In this document: positions 1-6,159 of the stretch, one piece after another
Numbering within the stretch: position 1 is the first letter of the stretch
Layout of the letters: the number at the start of each line of letters is the position of its first letter
NCBI GenBank assembly: GCA_032251145.1
Contig: JAVVER010000085.1
Location: forward strand, 1 to 14,740
Length of the DNA stretch: 14,740 nucleotides
Direction of reading: 5' to 3'
Origin: BRH-c54 sp032251145
GTDB taxonomy: Bacteria; Bacteroidota; Bacteroidia; Flavobacteriales_E; Vicingaceae
The notes under the pieces: generated by a model
Seen by the model: only the letters and a program-made list of their open reading frames with translations
The model's database searches: none
Told to the model about the DNA's origin: nothing
Program-made: the position numbers and the translations under genes

Positions 1-54
1 AAACTTATATCAGGATTAACTAACTAAACTGTAAACTTTTTTTAGGACGAGACA
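1..54. repeat. Left arm of 54-bp inverted terminal repeat
   Basis: These 54 bases are the exact reverse complement of the last 54 bases of the window; identity stops at base 55. Read outward from the window, the repeat begins TGTCTCGTCCT, so it has the 5'-TG...CA-3' tip seen in IS3-family and some other insertion sequences. I infer that the contig ends in copies of one mobile element whose body lies outside. An overlap of exactly 54 would also equal k-1 for a k=55 assembly graph. No transposase is visible inside the window. Confidence 0.85.
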
Positions 55-132
55 GGGACTTATCAACCCACAATGCCAATCACTATCCAAAACTTCATTT
101 CTAAAAGCAATCCTGTCCTAAATAAAAAGTTC
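34..132. repeat. Imperfect inverted repeat, possible decayed element tip
   Basis: The arm AACTTTTTTTAGGACGAGAC starting near 34 resembles the reverse complement of the stretch at 112-132, which contains CCTGTCCTAAATAAAAAGTT. The second arm therefore looks like a diverged, inverted copy of the terminal-repeat tip, enclosing roughly 55 bp with no coding content. It may be a small deletion derivative of the element that ends the contig, or a chance match in AT-rich DNA. Confidence 0.35.
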
Positions 133-174
133 AATTATAATAAACTAATAACTAACACCCGAGCGAGGGCTTTT

Positions 175-260
175 GAACAAACGGTGCGAAATCCTGAGTA
201 ATCGGACCAGGAAATGCGGTGGCTGGTGGGTAAAGATTACAAAGGATTTGGCGTTTGTTC
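175..260. other. Long nested hairpin, possible structured RNA or palindromic repeat
   Basis: The segment folds into one extended hairpin. GAACAAACG (175-183) pairs with CGTTTGTTC (252-260). AAATCCT (189-195) pairs with AGGATTT (243-249). GTAATC (198-203) pairs with GATTAC (235-240). ACCAG (206-210) pairs with CTGGT (223-227). The apical loop is 211-222. That gives 27 base pairs in four helices separated by small internal loops. The apical half is visibly richer in G and C than the AT-rich flanks. No open reading frame explains it. It could be a small RNA, the end of a mobile element or a REP-like intergenic repeat; the strand is unknown. Confidence 0.55.
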
Positions 261-294
261 TTGATTTTTGGCTCTTTTTATCAAGAAAAAGAGC
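258..294. other. Two interlocking stems, possible pseudoknot or terminator
   Basis: TTCTTGAT (258-265) is complementary to ATCAAGAA (280-287), and GCTCTTTTT (271-279) is complementary to AAAAAGAGC (286-294). The two stems interleave and share only bases 286-287, so the RNA could form a pseudoknot or switch between alternative hairpins. The first stem also shares three bases with the basal helix of the larger hairpin just upstream. I remember similar motifs as common intergenic sequence in Bacteroidota. A simple terminator is the plain alternative. Confidence 0.45.
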
Positions 295-524
295 GTATAA
301 CTATATAAATCCCTATCCAGAACAAAATAGCTAAAACACAATAATATCAGGTAATTTGAGTGTTTTGTTTTAATCTTTTACAACGCTATAATTCTAAAAG
401 CTTTAAGAAACATAAAAAAAACATTGATACTCTTTGCTAATTTCCAATGTTTTATAAACTAATTTTATATATTTACGGAATGGAATAAAAATTGTCAATC
501 AAAAAAATCTTTAATCAAATCGAT
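295..524. other. AT-rich intergenic stretch without a gene
   Basis: I see no plausible coding region here on either strand. The only repeated content is an AT-rich segment at about 433-478 (CCAATGTTTTATAAACTAAT and the following TATATATTTA), which is related to segments near 1313-1355 and 2489-2535. No complete TTG-N19-TAnnTTTG promoter is apparent. Confidence 0.5.
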
Positions 525-724
525 GAAGTTGTTTAAAGTCAAAATATAACAATGAAAATGAATTATTTTTTTTGCAATACAAGGCATTTTTGAGAAGCAT
601 AGCCGTATGTTATGGTTAGAGAAAATAACACGGCAAACACCCAGTGGGTGTTTGAGCGAGCTTTGTGTGTGTGGATGGGAAAAGAAACATTTTTTAATTT
701 ATAGAGGGGATTTTAAACAACTTC
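525..724 (+). mobile_element. MITE copy 1, 200 bp
   Basis: The element is bounded by 16-bp terminal inverted repeats: GAAGTTGTTTAAAGTC on the left and GATTTTAAACAACTTC on the right, one mismatch apart. A roughly 90% identical copy lies inverted at 11825-12020, which fixes both ends. Inside is a near-perfect palindrome with arms CAAACACCCA and TGGGTGTTTG (634-654) and a second hairpin (CATAGC with GTTATG). It encodes no transposase, so any mobility would depend on a protein elsewhere. No clear target-site duplication is visible (flanks GAT and AAT). Its right end lies 26 bp before the start codon at 751, and an upstream ATG at 607 would merge the element into that gene's frame. Confidence 0.8.
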
Positions 725-750
725 AATTTATTAACTTAAAAATAAAAATC

Positions 751-1230
751 ATGAAAAAAAATTTAATCATTGCTAGTTTAGTCGGTGCATTTATTGCCGC
801 AAGTTTATTCAGTTTTACTCCAAAAACTCAAGATGGAGCAACAGGAACACAATTTAAAATTATTACCAGTATCGAATCTATTGTTCCAATGGGTATTGGT
901 CGTTCTAGAATTATTGAAAACCTTACAGAGGTAAATCATCATCATTTTACTACCGGAAGAACTGATGGAAAAGATAGCGACCAAGGTAAAGTAAAAAGAG
1001 GCGATGCTAAAGTTGATGAATTAGCAGAAACAAAAATGCTTAACTTTTATAGTGGTGTTGGATTAAATTTCCAGAATGTTGCTTCAAATGATGCTATGAT
1101 TACTTCAAAATTAAATGAAATGGCAGCTAATGGCTGGGAGTTAGTAACTGTTGTTAGTGGTGTAGAAGCCGATGCAGGAAAAGATGATGGTAATGGAATT
1201 TTTATTACCCGATATATTTTTAAAAAATAA
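751..1230 (+). CDS. Small exported protein with DUF4177-like C-terminus
   Basis: This is a 159-residue protein of unknown function. Residues 1-22 form a Sec-type signal peptide: basic MKKN, then a hydrophobic core rich in alanine, leucine and isoleucine. There is no lipobox. The middle has a polar stretch with three consecutive histidines (63-65) and a charged segment (70-95). The C-terminus, with NGWELVTVVSG (127-137) and a final ITRYIFKK, resembles the DUF4177 type of short domain. I chose ATG 751 because an in-frame ATG at 607 lies inside the MITE and would add 48 residues encoded by the element, burying the signal peptide. It is probably monocistronic, with a terminator immediately downstream. 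The export call is firm; the domain call is tentative. Confidence 0.8.
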   Translation: MKKNLIIASLVGAFIAASLFSFTPKTQDGATGTQFKIITSIESIVPMGIGRSRIIENLTEVNHHHFTTGRTDGKDSDQGKVKRGDAKVDELAETKMLNFYSGVGLNFQNVASNDAMITSKLNEMAANGWELVTVVSGVEADAGKDDGNGIFITRYIFKK

Positions 1231-1239
1231 AAAAAACCT

Positions 1240-1272
1240 AAATCCTCCGTTTAAAAACGGGGGATTTTTTTT
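1240..1272 (+). terminator. Rho-independent terminator of the exported-protein gene
   Basis: AAATCCTCCGTTT (1240-1252) pairs with AAACGGGGGATTT (1255-1267), with one T-G wobble and a two-base loop. An uninterrupted T run follows to 1272. The hairpin begins ten bases after the stop codon. Confidence 0.85.
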
Positions 1273-1312
1273 AACTCCAAACCCAACAACATTTTCTTTA
1301 TTAAGAATCTTT

Positions 1313-1355
1313 ACTAAGCTTCAATGTTTTATAAGTTATTTTTTTATATATTTGA
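1313..1355 (+). promoter_or_regulatory. AT-rich repeat with candidate -7 element before the pseudogene
   Basis: The segment reads CTTCAATGTTTTATAAG and ends in TATATTTG (1347-1354), an exact TAnnTTTG -7 match. No good TTG lies 19 bp upstream. Related sequence occurs near 433-478 and 2489-2535. A transcript starting near 1361 would have a leader of about 48 bases before the ATG at 1409. Confidence 0.4.
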
Positions 1356-1408
1356 AGAAAGTTTGATGAAAATTAGACCTATATTTAAGTTAAGGCTAAT
1401 TACCAAGA

Positions 1409-2446
1409 ATGACCGAAATAGCATTTTATAAAATTTGGGACACCACATTTAGAAACTCGAAAAATAAACCGAGAAAATGCCTCGTAGATGGTTTTGAAAA
1501 AAATTCGATTAAATCTCACACTCTTCAAAAAAATGGAATTTTAAAAGAAATAAGTGAAAAGAACCACTTGTATCAGTTTTCTAATGTTCCACCATTTCAA
1601 AAAAAAGCCAAAGGTAATTTTGAATTATTAAGAATTGGAATAAATGATGTTTATACTTTCAATGGTTTTTGTTAAAACCATGACTCTTCTGTTTTTAAGC
1701 CAATAGAAAAACCCAAGTTCGAAATAAAATCAAATAAAAGCATTAATTTATTTTCATACAGAGCATTATGTCAGGAAATCAGAAGAAAGGAAATCGCTTT
1801 AGACATTGCAAAAAAAATGATTGAGACAAATTACAACATTGCTCTTATTGTATATATGACTGACTTCAAAACAGGACTTCAAAATGGACTGAAAAATTTA
1901 TAATTTTTCAAAAAGGAACTAGAGAATGATTTAAAAAATCCTAATAGCAAGTTCTCCCATAAAATTTGCAAAGTACCAAAAACTGAAATTTGCATTTCCG
2001 CCCCTTTAAATATATATGATAAAAATAATGAGTTATCTAAAACCCACGACAATAATGGAAAAGTCTTAAATAATCCTTTTGTAACAAGTTTTGTAAATCT
2101 TTTTCCTTATTATAAGGATAAATCTTATTTAATGATTACTTTAAGTAAAGACTTTCCTTGCTATTGGACGGAAAACCTCTTTAACAGGTTTCAAAATTTA
2201 AATCCTCCAAAACATTTAAAACTCATTAGTGATTTAATAACAACTCGATTTGAATTTTGGTGTATTTCGCCTCAACTTAAAAACACTTTATCCAAAAATA
2301 AAATTGCTGAAATGATTAACATCTTCACATTACCATCAACCAAATATAAAGTTTCAATATTTTTCATTATAATAATCGACTCAAAATTTGATATTTTTTT
2401 ACACTTATTTAATATGAAATCTATTAACGAAGTAATGTTTTTTTGA
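1409..2446 (+). pseudogene. Hypothetical protein gene with two in-frame stop codons
   Basis: The reading frame runs from ATG 1409 to TGA 2444-2446 (346 codons) and is interrupted only by TAA at 1673-1675 and TAA at 1901-1903. The three pieces (88, 75 and 180 residues) are all in the same frame, and the sequence stays protein-like across both stops. There is no frameshift, so two point mutations broke a gene that was recently intact. The N-terminal piece has a CLVDG motif, then SHTLQK, and ends in FNGFC, followed after the stop by NHD. From memory, this resembles a Bacteroidota family with Cys/His pairs that could bind zinc. F29 sits where I would expect a second cysteine, perhaps a further lesion. 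I assign no function. The hydrophobic, low-complexity end after about residue 318 may be altered. Confidence 0.75.
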
Positions 2447-2656
2447 TAGCTCCAATTGGGTTAATTTATTTAAACTTACTCCAATATTCATTGCTAAGCT
2501 TCTATGTTTTGTGCTTTATTATTTTTTATATTGCTTACTTTTACAATTGCAAACTCATTGTTAAGAATGAAACGAAATATGTTAAAGCTTAACACTTAAG
2601 AGAATTATTCTAGAGCACGTTACACCTAACCAATAAAAAACAATGAATATAAACTG
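2447..2656. other. Intergenic region with a third AT-rich repeat
   Basis: This gap before the MeaB gene holds a segment at about 2489-2535 (TTGCTAAGCTTCTATGTTTT and a following TTTTTTATATT) related to those near 433 and 1313. A near-palindrome, GTTAAAGCTTAAC, starts at 2581. I found no clear promoter for the gene at 2657 and no small coding region. Confidence 0.4.
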
Positions 2657-3676
2657 ATGAAAAAGCAAATTAACATCAATAACTTAAACAAAAAAAAGCT
2701 ACTTTCTGTAGATGAATATGTTAGTGCAATAGCTAAAGGAGATAGAAATGCATTGAGTAAAGCGATTACGCTTGTTGAGAGTAATAATAAATCGCACCAA
2801 GTTATTGCAGAGCAAATTATTGAAAAATGTCTGCCTTTATCAGGAAAATCATTTAGAATAGGAATTACAGGAGTACCAGGCGTTGGTAAAAGTACTTTTA
2901 TAGAAGCACTGGGAATGTTTTTAATACAGCAGCAACATAAAAAAGTAGCTGTTTTAGCCATAGATCCGAGCAGTAATAAAAGTAGTGGAAGTATTTTAGG
3001 CGATAAAACAAGAATGAATGAACTCTCTGCTCAGGAAAATGCTTTTATTAGACCTTCCCCTTCTTCAGGAACCTTGGGTGGTGTAGCAAGAGCTACAAGA
3101 GAAAGTATTATTTTATGCGAAGCTGCCGGTTACGAAATTATATTGGTAGAAACAGTTGGTGTTGGTCAGTCGGAAACAGAAGTTAAATTAATGGTAGATT
3201 TCTTTTTATTGTTGATGCTTGCAGGTGCAGGAGATGAATTACAAGGCATTAAAAGAGGCATTATGGAAATGGCAGATGCTATTGTAATTAATAAAGCCGA
3301 AGGAGATAATGTTGACAAAGCTAAAACTGCCAAAAGAGCTTATCAAAATGCCTTACATTTATTTCCGCCCAATAAAAACGCATGGACACCAAAAGTAGAA
3401 ACTTGCTCTGCTCTTGAAAATACTAACATAAAAGAAGTATGGAAAATAATGGAAGATTTTCAGCATTTGTTGGTGAGCAACGGTTTTTTTAATACTCAGC
3501 GTAAAGAACAAATAAAACATTGGTTGCAAAGTGAAATTAATCAAGCATTGATAGCTATGTTTAATGATAATACAGCCATACAGGATAAACTAAAAATATT
3601 GGAAAAAGAAGTGTTGAATAATACCAAATCTCCTTTTGCAGCAGCTAATGAGTTGATTGGACTGTTGAAACAATAA
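2657..3676 (+). CDS. meaB: MeaB/ArgK family GTPase, cobalamin-mutase chaperone
   Basis: This is a 339-residue G3E P-loop GTPase of the MeaB/ArgK/MMAA type, a normal full length. Such proteins load and protect adenosylcobalamin in methylmalonyl-CoA mutase or related acyl-CoA mutases in the cytoplasm. Visible motifs, in order: Walker A GVPGVGKST (72-80), DPSS (103-106), GSILGDKTRM (111-120), ETVGVGQSE (165-173), the family block DFFLLLMLAGAGDELQGIKR (181-200) and the base-recognition loop NKAEGDN (212-218). The last carries Glu where the canonical NKxD has Asp. The helical C-terminal region (about 250-339) is the usual dimerisation part. No mutase subunit lies in the window, so the partner is encoded elsewhere. 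The ATG start gives the usual N-terminal helix. The hypothetical membrane-protein gene begins 47 bp downstream. Confidence 0.93.
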   Translation: MKKQININNLNKKKLLSVDEYVSAIAKGDRNALSKAITLVESNNKSHQVIAEQIIEKCLPLSGKSFRIGITGVPGVGKSTFIEALGMFLIQQQHKKVAVLAIDPSSNKSSGSILGDKTRMNELSAQENAFIRPSPSSGTLGGVARATRESIILCEAAGYEIILVETVGVGQSETEVKLMVDFFLLLMLAGAGDELQGIKRGIMEMADAIVINKAEGDNVDKAKTAKRAYQNALHLFPPNKNAWTPKVETCSALENTNIKEVWKIMEDFQHLLVSNGFFNTQRKEQIKHWLQSEINQALIAMFNDNTAIQDKLKILEKEVLNNTKSPFAAANELIGLLKQ

Positions 3677-3705
3677 ACATAAAACCACATAGATACATAG
3701 ATATT

Positions 3706-3713
3706 TACATTTG
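3706..3713 (+). promoter_or_regulatory. Candidate -7 element before the membrane-protein gene
   Basis: TACATTTG matches TAnnTTTG exactly, ten bases before the ATG at 3724. No TTG lies at the expected distance upstream, and the transcript would be almost leaderless, so this may be chance. Confidence 0.25.
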
Positions 3714-3723
3714 ATAAAGTATA

Positions 3724-4644
3724 ATGATTTCTACTTTTACTCATAAAATAAAAAATCCTACGACAACATTTTGGATATTAATTGGTTGGTCTGTATTTGG
3801 TTTTTTTACTAATCTTGATTATACAGACCAGTGGGGTTGCTCAATTGTTGATGAATCGATTTTTTCCGAATTAAATATTTTTTATTCAGGATTATCATTA
3901 TTCCTCTTATTAGTCGGTTTTTTAATTCCATTTCGTCAAATTCGATATATCATTTTAATAGGAGAGTTAATTTTTTGGATATATAAACTGATGATTATTA
4001 AAGGAGGATATTCTGTAGGTTTTGGAGGGGTTCCTTCTTTAAGTGTTTTGATATTTGATATAGTTGCACTTACCTTACGTTTGCTTCTAATCAAGCAAAT
4101 ATTTGCTTTAAAGTTTAACTCTTTTTATTTATTAATCCCTGCGTTCATTATTATTTCAGTAAAAACTAATTATTTTCCAACTCAACAGAAGATTGTTGAT
4201 GAATTTGAAGACTATCCTAAAGAAATAGAGAGAATGAAAAATCAACTCATTGGAACATGGACAGGAATAAGTAGGTCAGAAATTACAATAGTAGATAATG
4301 TTAAATATCAAAGTTTATTTAACTACAAAGAAGATAAAAAAGTAGAACAGTTTGATACTATAACAATATCTATTGATAGTAACATACTACAAATTGAAGG
4401 AATTGAAAAATTTAATAATGAAAGTTACCTTATTCAATTTATGACAATATCAGATTTGAACCTATGGAATGTACTACCAGATAGCCTTGATGGAGATTTT
4501 GATTTAATGGAGGGATTAGGGACTGATTTAAAAGTAAATGCAGGAATTCAAAATGCAGGTCTCCAAATATATAAACTAACTGAAGATACCATGATTTGCA
4601 GTTTGGATTATAAGTATGAAATTACTTTACTAAGAAAGAATTAA
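3724..4644 (+). CDS. Membrane protein with C-terminal soluble domain, unknown function
   Basis: I do not recognise this 306-residue protein. The N-terminal half has about five hydrophobic segments (roughly residues 16-30, 54-70, 74-93, 104-126 and 131-148), so it should sit in the inner membrane. From about residue 150 it becomes polar. The segment QLIGTWTG (about 174-181) followed by alternating beta-type sequence (for example FDTITISIDS) to the C-terminus resembles the start of a lipocalin-like or DUF-type beta-barrel domain, a structural impression only. The first start codon gives a sensible membrane topology. It lies 47 bp after the MeaB gene on the same strand, so co-transcription is possible, but a candidate -7 element lies between them. 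A weak inverted repeat follows it. Confidence 0.7.
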   Translation: MISTFTHKIKNPTTTFWILIGWSVFGFFTNLDYTDQWGCSIVDESIFSELNIFYSGLSLFLLLVGFLIPFRQIRYIILIGELIFWIYKLMIIKGGYSVGFGGVPSLSVLIFDIVALTLRLLLIKQIFALKFNSFYLLIPAFIIISVKTNYFPTQQKIVDEFEDYPKEIERMKNQLIGTWTGISRSEITIVDNVKYQSLFNYKEDKKVEQFDTITISIDSNILQIEGIEKFNNESYLIQFMTISDLNLWNVLPDSLDGDFDLMEGLGTDLKVNAGIQNAGLQIYKLTEDTMICSLDYKYEITLLRKN

Positions 4645-4656
4645 CTCTATTTACTT

Positions 4657-4690
4657 CACTCTTATTACCACGTTTCAGACAGTAAGAGTG
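4657..4690. other. Intergenic inverted repeat, weak terminator candidate
   Basis: CACTCTTA (4657-4664) pairs with TAAGAGTG (4683-4690), and two further weak pairs extend the stem around a 14-base loop. It begins 12 bases after the stop at 4644 but lacks a following T run, so it would be a poor intrinsic terminator. Confidence 0.35.
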
Positions 4691-4778
4691 TTAATACTTC
4701 AACTACAAGCATTTTTCCCTTATTTCACAAATCAAAAAGCTTATTTGCTTATTTTTACCCTTCCAAAATTTGTTAAGA

Positions 4779-6143
4779 ATGCAAAAAATATACGCTTTAT
4801 TGTTAGTTTTAGTAATACCATTTTTACTTAAAGCACAAGAAGATTCTTTGTTTATTCGTTCTATTTACGATATCGCTTTAGAAAAAGGTCATGCCTATAA
4901 AAATTTAGAAGTGCTTTGTAAGCAGGTGGGAGCAAGAATTACTGGTTCTGCGGAAGCTCAAAAAGCAGTAGAATGGGGTTACAACTTACTTTCTTCTTAT
5001 GGTTTTGATACGGTTTATTTACAAGAAATTAATGCTCCATATTGGAAGAGAGGCACCAAAGAAGCTGGATGGATTTCTACTGCCAACAAGGAATTTCATA
5101 AATTGAATTTACTAGCTTTAGGAGGTTCTATCGCTACCAACGGTTTGCTAAAAGCAGATATAGTGGAAGTAGCAGATTATGAAGCATTGAAAACCATAGA
5201 TAAATCGGTAGTAAACGGAAAAGTTGTTTTTATCAATCAGGCATTCGACCAAAAGTTTATCAATACCTTTAGTGCTTATGGTTATTGTTATCCGATGCGT
5301 GCATTTGGAGCTATTGAAGCTAGTAAATTAGGAGCAAAAGCGGTTATCATCAGGTCGATGGCAACACCGACAGACAATCATCCGCATACAGGTTCGCTGG
5401 TTTATGAAGATAAAACACCTAAAATTCCTGCTGCAGCTATCAGTACTGCCGATGCAGATTTACTTTCTGCTTGGTTAAAACAAGGAGATGTATCTATTGC
5501 CTTAGAAATGGATTGTAAAACTTTACTAAATGTAACAACTTACAACGTTATTGCTGAAATGAAAGGGAAAGATGACCAAATCATCACTTTTGGCGGACAT
5601 CTTGATTCTTGGGATGTTGGTGAAGGAGCTCATGATGATGGAGCAGGAATTGTTCATTCTATTGAAGCATTGAGAATTTTAAAAACCTTGAATTATCAAC
5701 CTCAACATACCTTACGTTGTGTGTTATTTATGAATGAAGAAAATGGCAATTTTGGAGGAAAAACTTATGCTAAACTAGCCAAGCAAAACAAAGAAAAACA
5801 CCTTGCTGCCATCGAAAGTGATAGAGGTGGTTTTTTACCGTTAGGTTATGATGTGTTAGGCTCTGATAAACACCTCGATTTTGTAAAATCTTTCGACAAG
5901 TTACTATTCAATTATGATTTAACGAAAATAAAGAAAGGTTATAGTGGCGTTGATATTATGCCTTTAAGAGAAGAATATCCTGATATGCTACAAATAGGTA
6001 TTGCCATTAATTCTCAATTGTATTTTAACTACCACCATGCTGAAACAGATGTGTTTGAAGCAGTAAATAAAAGAGAATTGGAGATGGGTGCCGGAGCTAT
6101 GGCAACTATTGTTTATTTGTTAGATAAGTATTTGAAAAATTAG
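4779..6143 (+). CDS. Secreted M28-family metallopeptidase, carboxypeptidase Q-like
   Basis: This 454-residue protein looks like a zinc-dependent exopeptidase of family M28, closest in layout to plasma glutamate carboxypeptidase (carboxypeptidase Q). Residues 1-20 are a signal peptide ending KAQ, so it acts in the periplasm or outside. A PA-type insert occupies about residues 115-245. The metal-site motifs are in the family order: GGHLDSWD (272-279, H274), AHDDGAG (284-290, D286), NEENG (319-323, E320 general base and E321 ligand), ESDRGG (346-351, D348) and YHHAETD (418-424, H420). I chose ATG 4779; an in-frame TTG at 4770 would add only three residues and break the basic signal start. It converges with mutS, leaving 16 bp and no obvious terminator. 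Substrate specificity cannot be read from the sequence. Confidence 0.9.
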   Translation: MQKIYALLLVLVIPFLLKAQEDSLFIRSIYDIALEKGHAYKNLEVLCKQVGARITGSAEAQKAVEWGYNLLSSYGFDTVYLQEINAPYWKRGTKEAGWISTANKEFHKLNLLALGGSIATNGLLKADIVEVADYEALKTIDKSVVNGKVVFINQAFDQKFINTFSAYGYCYPMRAFGAIEASKLGAKAVIIRSMATPTDNHPHTGSLVYEDKTPKIPAAAISTADADLLSAWLKQGDVSIALEMDCKTLLNVTTYNVIAEMKGKDDQIITFGGHLDSWDVGEGAHDDGAGIVHSIEALRILKTLNYQPQHTLRCVLFMNEENGNFGGKTYAKLAKQNKEKHLAAIESDRGGFLPLGYDVLGSDKHLDFVKSFDKLLFNYDLTKIKKGYSGVDIMPLREEYPDMLQIGIAINSQLYFNYHHAETDVFEAVNKRELEMGAGAMATIVYLLDKYLKN

Positions 6144-6159
6144 CATTTTAACACTCCAA

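Noticed and set aside
607..700. Short peptide-like reading frame within the MITE
   Set aside because: Copy 2 has a 2-bp difference that changes the frame in the middle, so the frame is not preserved between copies.
607..750. Upstream ATG giving a 207-residue version of the exported protein
   Set aside because: The first 40 or so residues would be encoded by the MITE, and they would place the signal peptide inside the protein. ATG 751 gives a normal signal peptide.
1673..1903. Stop-codon readthrough or recoding in the 1409-2446 gene
   Set aside because: Both stops are TAA, the least leaky stop, in ordinary context. No structured element or selenocysteine signal is evident, and all other genes use TAA, TAG and TGA as stops normally. 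Decay is simpler.
2626..2961. Minus-strand frame overlapping the start of the MeaB gene
   Set aside because: It is complementary to conserved MeaB sequence including Walker A; its cysteine- and serine-rich translation is a reverse-complement artefact.
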